Positions 24,031-32,297 of a stretch of DNA of 64,000 nucleotides are shown here, in pieces. How positions within the stretch are numbered: position 1 is the first letter of the stretch; each line of letters begins with the position of its first letter. The translations under genes were made by a program, and so were the position numbers. The stretch is from Photobacterium lutimaris (GTDB lineage: Bacteria; Pseudomonadota; Gammaproteobacteria; Enterobacterales; Vibrionaceae), in contig NZ_PYMH01000005.1 in NCBI RefSeq assembly GCF_003025555.1, positions 186,001 through 250,000 on the forward strand, in the 5' to 3' direction. The notes beneath the pieces are model-generated. The model was not told the origin of the DNA and did not search any database. It was given only the letters and a program-made list of their open reading frames with translations.

Positions 24031-25440
24031 TTACAAGCTGAAGTAGCTCTTTGCGTTGTAATAACAAATGTCGCTAATCATGCGCTTGAGTAATGCTTCA
24101 TTATCGGGGAGTTCACCTAGCTCAACCCACTCGCCGATCAAGTTACATAAAATCCGGCGGAAGTACTCATGGCGAGGGTAGGAGAGGAAGCTCCTTGAGT
24201 CTGTGAGCATGCCGACAAATCGCCCGAGTACACCAAGGTTACCCAGTGTTTTTAATTGGTTAACAATGCCGTCTTTTTGATCGTTGAACCACCAGGCAGC
24301 ACCCAGCTGCACTTTCCCCGGACCAAAGTCACTGTCTTGAAATGCGCCAGCCATCGTCCCGAGCACATAGTTATCTTTAGGGTTTAGGCAATAGAGGATG
24401 GTTTTGGGCATAGCACGATGATAATCCAACAAACTGAGCAGCTTTCCTAGGTTTTGTGCAATGCAGGTATCGTCTATCGCACTGAACCCAGTGGCGCCCC
24501 CAAGCTGTTCAAATCGACGTTGGTTGGTGTCTTGCAGTACACCGATATGGAGTTGCATCACCCAACCAAGATCGTAGTTTTTTTGCCCCAAATACTGGAA
24601 AAGCTTGGTTTTGAATTGATTGATTTCTTTGTCCGACAACGGCTGGCCGGCCAGGGCCTTGCTCAAGGCACGGTCGGCATCTTTGAGGGTTGATGAGTCG
24701 CTATAGGGAACGGTTTTAAGTCCAAGATCCGATAGGCGGCAGCCATGTTCATGGAAATAATCAAATCGCAGATCTAATGCTTGGTAAAGACTTTCAATCT
24801 TGTTGATTCTTAAGTCTGTCAGTGAGCTGAGCTTGGCCACCCAGTTGACAAACTTTTTGCTGTTGTCGATATTGAAAATATCATCGGCCCGAAAGGTAGG
24901 CAGTACCTTAACGGCGAAGTCGGTTTCCGCTAAGTGACGGTGGTAACGAAGATCACTCAGTGGATCATCGGTGGTACAGAGCGACTCGACATTCATCCGT
25001 TCTAGTAACTGCCTTGCCGAGAAGCCGTCACCGTCAATTTGCTCATTGCACTGCCGCCAAATCTTGTCGCAGTTTTCAGTGCAGATCAGGTCAGTGACGC
25101 CAAAGTAACGTTGTAGCTCCATATGAGCCCAATGATAAAAAGGGTTGCCAGCGAGGTATGGGACGGTTGCACACCACTTTTGAAATTTCTCATAGTCACT
25201 TGCAGCACCAGTAATGTAGTGCTCATCGATACCATTTCCTCTCATTGCCCTCCAAACATAATGATCGTGAGAAAGCCAAGCATCGGCAATGGAGCGATAG
25301 TGGTTATCTTGATAGATATCCTGCGCGCTTAGGTGATTGTGATAGTCAATAATGGGAAGATCTTTGGCATAGCTGTGGTATAGGTGTTGCGCTGTTGGGG
25401 TATGCAGCAAAAAGTGCTGATCAAGAAAAGGCTTCTTCAT
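24031..25440 (-). CDS. uxaC: Glucuronate/galacturonate isomerase
   Basis: The 469-residue enzyme is of normal length and pattern for UxaC, an amidohydrolase-fold isomerase (start HFLLHTPTAQHLYHSYAKDLPIIDYHNHL with the metal-binding HNH near residue 36, and late TDSRSFLSYPRHEYFRRILCNLIGEWVE). It converts D-glucuronate to fructuronate and D-galacturonate to tagaturonate, so saturated uronates released from pectin or glucuronan enter catabolism. No uxaB/uxuAB genes follow here. It lies downstream of the broken symporter but behind a terminator, so it probably has its own promoter in 25441-25490. Confidence 0.94.
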   Translation of the reverse strand: MKKPFLDQHFLLHTPTAQHLYHSYAKDLPIIDYHNHLSAQDIYQDNHYRSIADAWLSHDHYVWRAMRGNGIDEHYITGAASDYEKFQKWCATVPYLAGNPFYHWAHMELQRYFGVTDLICTENCDKIWRQCNEQIDGDGFSARQLLERMNVESLCTTDDPLSDLRYHRHLAETDFAVKVLPTFRADDIFNIDNSKKFVNWVAKLSSLTDLRINKIESLYQALDLRFDYFHEHGCRLSDLGLKTVPYSDSSTLKDADRALSKALAGQPLSDKEINQFKTKLFQYLGQKNYDLGWVMQLHIGVLQDTNQRRFEQLGGATGFSAIDDTCIAQNLGKLLSLLDYHRAMPKTILYCLNPKDNYVLGTMAGAFQDSDFGPGKVQLGAAWWFNDQKDGIVNQLKTLGNLGVLGRFVGMLTDSRSFLSYPRHEYFRRILCNLIGEWVELGELPDNEALLKRMISDICYYNAKSYFSL

Positions 25441-25490
25441 AACATGCTCTTCAATGAACGATTTAGCCGAGTTGGCATGGAACGCTGTTG

Positions 25491-25528
25491 AAAATAAAAT
25501 GCCGCCTCAGTTGAATGAGGCGGCATTG
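25491..25528 (-). terminator. Rho-independent terminator of the truncated symporter gene
   Basis: AATGCCGCCTCA and TGAGGCGGCATT pair in a 12-base stem. On the minus strand TTTTATTTTC follows. Confidence 0.85.
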
Positions 25529-25546
25529 ATAAGGGATGTTTTGGGA

Positions 25547-26255
25547 TTAACTTTGTGAGGCTAGCTCCCCGGTTGACTCCGGCTTCCTTTGGGCGCTTTT
25601 CTTAAGCAAGTAGCCCGTAAGCAAAATGATACCTGAGCAACCTAGGAACAATGCTCGTCCCCATAATGGGTTAGGCAGTAGAACCATGGCGAGTAGACCA
25701 ACCCCCATCATCATGGTGATGCTACCTAGTTTCTCACGTTGCATTTTGTCGAATTCATCTTGTGAGCCGTCGGCAACGCACTCAGTTTCGATGTTCTCGA
25801 AGAAGGTGTCGACTTGTTCTTTCTCTTCTTTGCTGAAAGTCTCTTCTTTATAGAACAATGTCGTTGCCCAGAAGAAGCTTGCAGTCAGGAACAGGTGCGC
25901 CGCAATAGTAATCATGGTACGTAGCTCACCAATTTCACGACCGGTAAATTCAACACCGATTAGCTGGCCAAGCGCTTGAGGGGTAAAGACCTTGATACAT
26001 AGGAAAGAAACAAACATACCGAATAACACGGTTGCCCATGCTGCCCACTTAGGCGTTTTCTTGATGAACATGCCCATAAACAGCGGAACAAGAATTGGCG
26101 ATTGAGCCAGTGTTGCCACTGTCATCATCAAGTCAAACAGGCTAAGTTCTTTCAGGCTGCTAAATAGCTGGGCCATCAAGATAACAACAATACCGTTAAT
26201 AACACAGACGACTTGGCCTACACGGAGCTGCGTTTTGTCACTGCCAGGTTTGTTC
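25547..26255 (-). pseudogene. 3' fragment of a third SSS symporter, cut by the IS element
   Basis: The open frame encodes about 235 residues matching the C-terminal 40 percent of the symporter at 16325 (for example GIVVILMAQLF, FTGREIGELRTMITIAAHL, NPLWGRALFLG). The homology runs without a break to base 26255, where the IS5-like inverted repeat begins, and no 5' part is found on the far side of the element. The gene is therefore inactive. An ATG inside the fragment at 26179 could start a 210-residue protein, but this would lack the first nine or so membrane segments. The IS and a flanking deletion removed the 5' end. Confidence 0.88.
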
Positions 26256-27210
26256 GGCGTTGTTGAACAAATCGATTGAACCTTATGAAGTATCGGTGAT
26301 CTGATCCCATAAGCACTTATTTGGGAATAACACCATGAGCAAACCGCATCGGAAAATCACGAACTGGAAGCAGTACAATCAAGCGCTGGTAAATCGTGGT
26401 TCACTTACCTTTTGGCTTGATGCTAAAAGGCGTTTTCGGTGTGTCACTCAGAGCCTTAGAAGGCTTTATTAACTCGCTATTTGACTTGATGGATGTGCCG
26501 CTGAAATCACCAGATTACAGCAGTATCAGCAAGCGAGAGAAGACAGTTCCAGTGAAGTACCGTAACCCAAGCCGTGGCCCGGTAAACCATGTTGTTGATG
26601 CTACAGGCCTTAAAGTGTTTGGTGAAGGTGAGTGGAAAACACGCAAACATGGCAAAGAGAAGCGCCGGACTTGGCGTAAGCTGCATTTAGCTGTCGATGC
26701 TGACACCCATGAGGTTATTGCCGCTGAAGTTAGCCTGGTTAATGTTGGCGATAATGAAGTTCTGCCAACGTTACTTAACCCATTGCGAAGGCGGTTACTG
26801 CAAGTGTTAGCCGATGGAGCGTATGACACCAAGGAATGCCATAAACTACTTCGTAAGAAGCGTGCAAAACCCACCATCCCGCCTCGAGCTGATGCTGGTT
26901 ATTGGGAAGAAGGACACCCACGTAATGACGCAGTTTTTGCACTAAAAAACGATACTTTAAATCAGTGGAAAAAGGACAACGGTTATCATCAGCGTTCTTT
27001 GTCAGAAACAGCAATGTATCGTTATAAGCAACTCATAAATCCAAAGCTGAGCTTACGTGATTATGATGCACAGGTAGGCGAAGTACTGGCCGGAGTGAAA
27101 GCGATGAACAAAGTCATAAGACTGGGTATGCCTGCGCATCAGCCCGCTGAATAACTGCGGGGAAGCCTTGGTATAAATGCGCCTTGAGCAATGATTTGAT
27201 CAACAACGCC
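26256..27210 (+). mobile_element. IS5-family insertion sequence, internally deleted
   Basis: The element is 955 bp and bounded by GGCGTTGTTGAACAAATC at 26256 and its near-complement ending GATCAACAACGCC at 27210. The encoded protein is of the IS5/IS903 transposase type. No target-site duplication is visible (left flank TTTGTTC, right flank CCTCTAAG), which fits a deletion or recombination next to the element after insertion. The transposase is broken, so the copy cannot move by itself. Confidence 0.88.
26335..27154 (+). pseudogene. IS5-family transposase with internal deletion and frameshift
   Basis: The reading frame starts at ATG 26335 with MSKPHRKITNWKQYNQ, typical of the family, and runs to SLTFWLD. 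The homology then jumps, in another frame, to LKGVFGVSLRALEGF and continues to the normal C-terminus at 27154. About 35-40 codons of the expected N-terminal region between WLD and the LKGVFG helix are absent. The DDE domain residues still appear (DATGLKVFG, DGAYDTKECH, and ETAMYRYKQL near the end), but a functional protein could only be made from an internal start and would lack the N-terminal DNA-binding part. Confidence 0.85.
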
Positions 27211-28110
27211 CCTCTAAGGCCTAAACGATTATCTATATCGTGGCCCACAATATGTTGGTTACTGGCGGTTAACCCTCAAAACTAGCCACCGGATAACTTG
27301 GCAATCAGCAATTTGCCCTATATGTTGCATAGAAGCCTGGAGAAAATTACACGATGATGGCCATATCCGATTTGGATAGCCTTCACCATTTGACAATTCC
27401 TAAGTGCTGTAGGGGGGGAGCGCTTATCTATCCGCCTTAACCGTTAGTGCTGGCTTTTTTATGTTAGTAAGATGAAAAGTAGTGATGAGGCAGTATTTGA
27501 TCTTGATTTAATAAATTGGAAAACTGAATTAGTAGAGAACAGTTTAATATCGAGATTATCAGTAAGAATTAATTATTCTACTTGGTTATATAGCAGTTGT
27601 AACGATGAAACTAAAAATCAATATTGATATCATATTTTTAATAAGTCTTTATGTTGTGTTTTAAGAAATCACTTTAACTAGATTGTCTTATATAAATGGA
27701 TTGCAATATATTCTAGTCTATATTAAAGAGTTAATAGTATATATGTCTGTTTTATTCGTGTTAGTGCTTTGCAGTTGGCTTTTATATCACTGTTTTCACT
27801 GTTTTCACTGTTTTCACTGTTTTCACTGTTTTCACTGTTTTCACTGTTTTTGATCTTGTCTTTATTTTTTGAATTTTAGAGCTTTAACTTTATTGTTGTT
27901 TTTCATATTTATTGTTGTTGAATGATTTTGTTTTCTTGTTTGTAATGCAGTTACTTGTCGATTTTATATTGACTTGGTTGTTTATAATCAAAGTTGTAAA
28001 TATTATTATTGTTGTTGTGTGAAGTGTATTGATTAAAATAAAAAATACATACTACTCTTGTTGTTAATTATTTTTTTGAGTGGTACGGTAATTGACATTA
28101 TTTTCATGGA
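27211..28110. other. AT-rich gene-free junction between the IS and the biosynthetic cluster
   Basis: I find no convincing gene here. The first 250 bases after the IS are of average composition and may be decayed sequence. From about 27450 the stretch is strongly AT-rich and carries the 9-bp tandem repeat at 27787. The promoter for the export and synthetase genes should lie in its last 300 bases. The absence of the symporter's 5' end on this side shows that this border is a rearrangement point. Confidence 0.6.
27787..27849. repeat. Tandem repeat, 7 copies of TCACTGTTT
   Basis: Seven perfect head-to-tail 9-base units occupy 63 bases about 260 bases before the ABC transporter gene. The unit length is close to one DNA turn per copy. 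It may be a slippage-prone tract or a cluster of protein sites. Confidence 0.93.
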
Positions 28111-28836
28111 ATGAATGTGATGATTACCTTACATAATCTGGTAAAGACTTATGATACCAGTGGAGTACCCGTAACAGCTATTGATGACTTGAACCTTAAG
28201 GTTAATAAGGGGGAATTTGTTTGTATCTGGGGGAAGTCAGGAAGTGGTAAATCGACTTTACTAAATCTTCTCGGTTTAATCGATTCACCAACATCAGGGA
28301 CGGTTACTATTGATGGTGTTAGTATTAATGAACTGACGAGCAACCAATGTAGTGAGTTTAGATGTGATAAATTAGGCTATATATTTCAAGGCTTTAACCT
28401 TATTCCTGTCTTAAACTCTGTTGAGAATGTCATGCTACCATTGCTGATTAAAGGGGAGCCTGAAAAAGCGGCAAGAAATAAAGCCCGTGAAATTCTTGTC
28501 GAAGTTGGGTTGGAGAATGAATTACAACGACTTCCTGATAATATCAGTGGTGGACAAAAGCAAAGAGTCGCAATTGCTCGTGCCTTAGTGAGTGATCCCA
28601 GTATTATTTTAGCCGATGAGCCAACGGCTAACCTTGATTCGACAACATCGCTGGCAATTATTGAGTTAATGAAGTCATTAAACCGAGATCATGGCGTAAC
28701 GTTTATCTTATCTACGCATGATCAGGACTTGGTGCAGCACGCCTCTAGAAATATTTATTTGAGAGATGGGAAAGTGTATCCATCTCCTATCGAGAAAGTT
28801 AGTAATAAGTCAGATCTTTCTCTCATCGGTGCATAG
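28111..28836 (+). CDS. ABC transporter ATPase (LolD/MacB type)
   Basis: The 241-residue cytoplasmic ATPase has Walker A GKSGSGKST (residues 41-49), the Q-loop in IFQGFNLIP (from 91), the signature ISGGQ (145-149) and Walker B with DEPT (169-172). The closest families are the LolD/MacB/FtsE-type ATPases, which pair with FtsX-like permeases for mechanotransmission, not classical import. It precedes a matching permease by 18 bases, then a LolA-like protein and an outer-membrane barrel. ATG 28120 (MITLHNLVKTY) is an alternative start. It likely powers export of the lipopeptide made downstream. Its substrate is inferred only from position. Confidence 0.9.
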   Translation: MNVMITLHNLVKTYDTSGVPVTAIDDLNLKVNKGEFVCIWGKSGSGKSTLLNLLGLIDSPTSGTVTIDGVSINELTSNQCSEFRCDKLGYIFQGFNLIPVLNSVENVMLPLLIKGEPEKAARNKAREILVEVGLENELQRLPDNISGGQKQRVAIARALVSDPSIILADEPTANLDSTTSLAIIELMKSLNRDHGVTFILSTHDQDLVQHASRNIYLRDGKVYPSPIEKVSNKSDLSLIGA

Positions 28837-28854
28837 CAAATAGGTAATGAAAAC

Positions 28855-30111
28855 ATGGCATTTAGTTTTATAACTAAAGTCAAAATGGCTTCACGTAATA
28901 TTCTTAAGAACAAGCGTAGAAGTGTCGTGACTTTACTGAGCATTAGTATTGGATTTATAGCTTTAAGTTTATTTGAAGGATACTTTACATACATTTATCG
29001 GTCGCTAGAGCAAGAGGCAATTATAGGTGAAAGATTAGGTCACTTGACTATTGTCAAAACGGATTTTTACGAGAAAGGTTCGGTTGAACCCAAAAAGTAC
29101 GTATTTGATAGTCAAGAACTAGAAACGATGACTGAACGCCTAGTCCAGGTTAATGGAATAAAGATGATCAGTCCCCGGTTACATATTAATGGCTTAATCA
29201 GTAATGGTGATGTATCCCATATATTTTTGAGTGAAGGGATTTTGGCTGATGACCTGTTACAGCTGAGAAAGGGGGACATTTATGAGGACGCGCCGGGTTA
29301 TTTGGATCCAACGGATGACCGAGGGGCCGTGCTCAGTAGCGGATTGGCCAAAATGCTGGATGTCGATCCCGATAATTATGCCTCACAAGATCTTGTCATT
29401 GTCGCCGCCACCATCGATGGCATGATGAGTGCGAGTGATGTCAATATCGCAGACATGACCGATACAGGCAGTGTTGCGACCAACGATAAGTTCGTCCTTA
29501 TTCCATTGGATCTAGCAAGAGAGCTCTATGATGTTGAGGGGGCGGACAGGGTCATTATTTTGATGGAGACGCCTGATCAGGCGGAGGCCGCAATGCCGAA
29601 TATTCTTGCATTGCTAGAGCAGTCGGGGCTGGATGTCGAGATCAAGGATTGGAAAGAGCTGTCGATGTACTACTCTCAAGTCAAAGGCTTGTTCGACATG
29701 ATGCATCTATTTATTAGCCTGGTTGTTGTGCTTGTTGTACTTTTTAGCGTACTCAATACTATGGGACAGGCGATTGTCGAGCGTACCCGTGAAATTGGCA
29801 CTTTGCGTGCGATTGGCATGAAAGAAAGAACCCTGACGGGATTATTTGTCTACGAAGGGATGTTACTTGTCGCGATAGGGAGTGTTGTCGGCCTCATCGC
29901 GACCTATATTATCGGTGGCGCAATAAATTATGCTGATATTCGTTATCTAGCTCCAGATTCTTCGTCCGAAGTGAACTTGATTATTGATCTATTGATCGAG
30001 AACCTTATCTCGACGTCCATTGTGTTTATTGCCTTGGCGGCCTTTGCTTCCTATCTGCCTGCGAAAAAGGCAGCCAAGAAGCCGATAACGGAGGCACTTG
30101 GTCATGTATAA
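28855..30111 (+). CDS. FtsX/LolE-type ABC permease
   Basis: The 418-residue protein has one N-terminal membrane helix (about residues 20-45), a large periplasmic domain (about 45-275) and three C-terminal helices (about 280-400), the MacB/LolCE topology with FtsX domain (ERTREIGTLRAIGMKERTL after the second helix). With the ATPase just upstream it would form a dimeric transporter that extracts a membrane-embedded or periplasmic amphiphile. Its end overlaps the start of the next gene by eight bases. Homologues include lipoprotein-release and antibiotic/lipopeptide efflux systems. The exact cargo is unknown. Confidence 0.88.
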   Translation: MAFSFITKVKMASRNILKNKRRSVVTLLSISIGFIALSLFEGYFTYIYRSLEQEAIIGERLGHLTIVKTDFYEKGSVEPKKYVFDSQELETMTERLVQVNGIKMISPRLHINGLISNGDVSHIFLSEGILADDLLQLRKGDIYEDAPGYLDPTDDRGAVLSSGLAKMLDVDPDNYASQDLVIVAATIDGMMSASDVNIADMTDTGSVATNDKFVLIPLDLARELYDVEGADRVIILMETPDQAEAAMPNILALLEQSGLDVEIKDWKELSMYYSQVKGLFDMMHLFISLVVVLVVLFSVLNTMGQAIVERTREIGTLRAIGMKERTLTGLFVYEGMLLVAIGSVVGLIATYIIGGAINYADIRYLAPDSSSEVNLIIDLLIENLISTSIVFIALAAFASYLPAKKAAKKPITEALGHV

Positions 30112-30919
30112 ATACTTACTCTCCATAGTACTATCAGCGGTTGCAGTGATGTCTGCACAGGCAGAGCCACTGAGCCGCTTGACGAGCTATCAGGATCAAT
30201 CAATCGTGACTGATATCAGGCCACTGGAGTCAATCTCTCTGGATGCCGATGATTTACTCAAGAGAAGTGACATGGCCAGAGGGGGAAACCTTGATGGCAT
30301 TCGGTTCAATGCGGAGCTCACTTCATTCAAAGAAGGCGAGGAGGTCAACAGCTTTGGTATGCTTATCGAAGCGGCTGGTGACGATAATCTAGTTTCATTT
30401 ACAGCGCCAGCCCGCTCTCGGGGGATCAGCATACTTGTCCGGTCAAGAAATATGTGGTTCTTGTCACCGACTACCAAGCGTCCCGTGCCGATATCACCTA
30501 GGCAAAGGTTGCTGGGGGAGGCGAATAACGGTGATATTGCCACAACCAACTACAGTCGAGACTACGATGCCGTTGTGATTGGCGAAGCTAAGGTCGAAGG
30601 TATTGATAGCTATGTTTTGTGGTTAACAGCAAAAGAAAAGAACGTCACATATCAACAGGTCAGGTATTATATTGCCAAGGATAGCCATCTTGCGCTTAAG
30701 TCTGATTTCTTTACCGCCTCTGATAAGATGATCAAATATGCATTGATGAGTTACGGTAATACGATTACCTTGCTGGATTCGCAATTAAAGTTTATCGATG
30801 AAATGAAGGTATACGATGCAATCCGTAAAGACAGTATGACTATTATGAAGTACTTCGATATTGAGGCAAGGACAATACCGGCTTCACGCTTCGATCGGCG
30901 GGCATTGATGCAAGGGTAG
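30104..30919 (+). CDS. LolA-like outer-membrane lipoprotein-sorting family protein
   Basis: The 271-residue protein has a signal peptide (MYKYLLSIVLSAVAVMSAQA, cleaved before EPL) and matches the LolA-like 'outer membrane lipoprotein-sorting protein' family often found beside RND/MMPL or LolE-like exporters (MWFLSPTTKRPVPISPRQRLLG and a curved beta-sheet pattern). Such proteins have an open barrel with a hydrophobic cavity and could carry an acyl chain across the periplasm. ATG 30104 is preferred over the TTG at 30098 because GGAGG lies nine bases upstream. The gene overlaps the permease and precedes the barrel by seven bases, so all four are one operon. A chaperone role for the lipopeptide is an inference. 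Confidence 0.75.
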   Translation: MYKYLLSIVLSAVAVMSAQAEPLSRLTSYQDQSIVTDIRPLESISLDADDLLKRSDMARGGNLDGIRFNAELTSFKEGEEVNSFGMLIEAAGDDNLVSFTAPARSRGISILVRSRNMWFLSPTTKRPVPISPRQRLLGEANNGDIATTNYSRDYDAVVIGEAKVEGIDSYVLWLTAKEKNVTYQQVRYYIAKDSHLALKSDFFTASDKMIKYALMSYGNTITLLDSQLKFIDEMKVYDAIRKDSMTIMKYFDIEARTIPASRFDRRALMQG

Positions 30920-30926
30920 CCAAAAT

Positions 30927-32183
30927 ATGAATCGATACTTTATGGTCCTTGGCTTGTTGCTGAGTACCCAGACAGGGGCCATTGAATGGGAAAGTGCTGT
31001 TTCCTATCGGGTTAACGCCGAAGCGTACACAACGAGATATGATCTAAATAATCATTCTTACTTCAACCCTGGGAATGCAATTGGTGAACTACCAGACTAT
31101 GAAAATACTCTCTTGCTCAGAGGTTATATATTCGGCGAGTTTGATGACTTTACCGTTTCATTAGCACCTAATATAAAGTACACCAAAAGCAAAGTTAACT
31201 CTGATTCTATTTCTGATGACGAGATCTATTTACAGGAATATAATGTTAGCTATCTCCTGGATAATTGGAAGCTCTCTATTTATCGTGAATTGGACTTTTG
31301 GGGACCATCATTGTTCACCTCACCATCCAACCCTTTCTACGCAACAACGGATCAATCCAATCCATTTGTTGAGGAGCCAGCGTTAGACTTTATTAGGCTG
31401 GATGGCTATCACGGTGACAGTTTCTCATCATCATTGATTTATTCTTATAACGAAGGGCGAACAGAAAATCTTATTCACCCCTTTGAGAAGACACTGAGTA
31501 TTAAAGCTGACTATATATCATACAGCTACTATGCCGGAGCGATAATTTCAAGGCAGGATAAGACAAATCTATTTGGCATGTTCGGGCAGTGGACCGTCTC
31601 TGACTCTGTGATGCTTTATACAGATATCGGAGTGAAAGATAGAAGTACAGTCTATATACCGGTAAAAAGCAGCAATGCACTAGGTTATGATTTCGAGATA
31701 TCAACGTCAAATAGGCAATTTTATACGGATGGCGTTGTCGGCCTGTCTTACTCTACGATGGGAGGGTCGACCTATAACCTTGAATACCGTTACAACCAAG
31801 AGGGTTATAATAAAAGTCAGCTGGATATCTATTATGATTTGGCACAAGCCGCAGGCGGAAACCTAGTTTCTGGTCATTTAGGTGCCTTATCTCAATATTT
31901 ACTCTATATAGCCTCTGATCCAGGAATGCGGACAATAGGTAGGAATTACATTTATGCACAATACTTTAAACGCGATGTGATTCCTGATTTGAGTGTGAAT
32001 TTTATTCTGGCTCACGATATCGATACACAAAGTAGTGAGTTGACTTCAGTTGTTAACTATTACTTGAATGATAATGTGGGTGTTTCGGGGAATCTTATAT
32101 TGACTCATGGTGATGATAAACGTAGTGAGTTTACTCGTTATATAGAAAATGTATTGTATCTTGGCGTTAAGTACTACTTCTAA
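30927..32183 (+). CDS. Outer-membrane beta-barrel protein of unrecognised family
   Basis: The 418-residue protein has a short signal peptide (cleavage near TGA/IEW), no cysteine-lipobox, continuous alternating strands and a terminal Phe after GVKYY, as for BamA-assembled barrels. About 16-18 strands can be counted by eye. I recognise no named family; it has a look similar to DUF1302-type proteins that accompany LolA-like proteins and RND exporters. It is the last gene of the four-gene export operon, followed by a 114-base gap before the synthetase genes. It would be the outer-membrane exit or a receptor. This is a proposal from context. Confidence 0.7.
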   Translation: MNRYFMVLGLLLSTQTGAIEWESAVSYRVNAEAYTTRYDLNNHSYFNPGNAIGELPDYENTLLLRGYIFGEFDDFTVSLAPNIKYTKSKVNSDSISDDEIYLQEYNVSYLLDNWKLSIYRELDFWGPSLFTSPSNPFYATTDQSNPFVEEPALDFIRLDGYHGDSFSSSLIYSYNEGRTENLIHPFEKTLSIKADYISYSYYAGAIISRQDKTNLFGMFGQWTVSDSVMLYTDIGVKDRSTVYIPVKSSNALGYDFEISTSNRQFYTDGVVGLSYSTMGGSTYNLEYRYNQEGYNKSQLDIYYDLAQAAGGNLVSGHLGALSQYLLYIASDPGMRTIGRNYIYAQYFKRDVIPDLSVNFILAHDIDTQSSELTSVVNYYLNDNVGVSGNLILTHGDDKRSEFTRYIENVLYLGVKYYF

Positions 32184-32297
32184 TAAATCGGATTAAATAT
32201 ATTAAAGACTTCTTCTTACGTGGGGAGGTCTATTTAATTGCATCTAAAAACTGAATGACAGTTTTGAACTCGGTATATAATTTAACAGGACGTTTAA

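Noticed and set aside
25547-26179. A functional 210-residue membrane protein
   Set aside because: Its sequence is only the C-terminal part of an SSS symporter and homology continues upstream to the IS edge without a start.
26396-27154. An intact transposase starting at 26396
   Set aside because: Its first residues (MVHLPFGLM) are a frame-shifted reading of the family's N-terminal region; the real start at 26335 is in another frame.
27787-27849. CRISPR array
   Set aside because: The 9-base units are head to tail with no spacers, and no cas gene is nearby.
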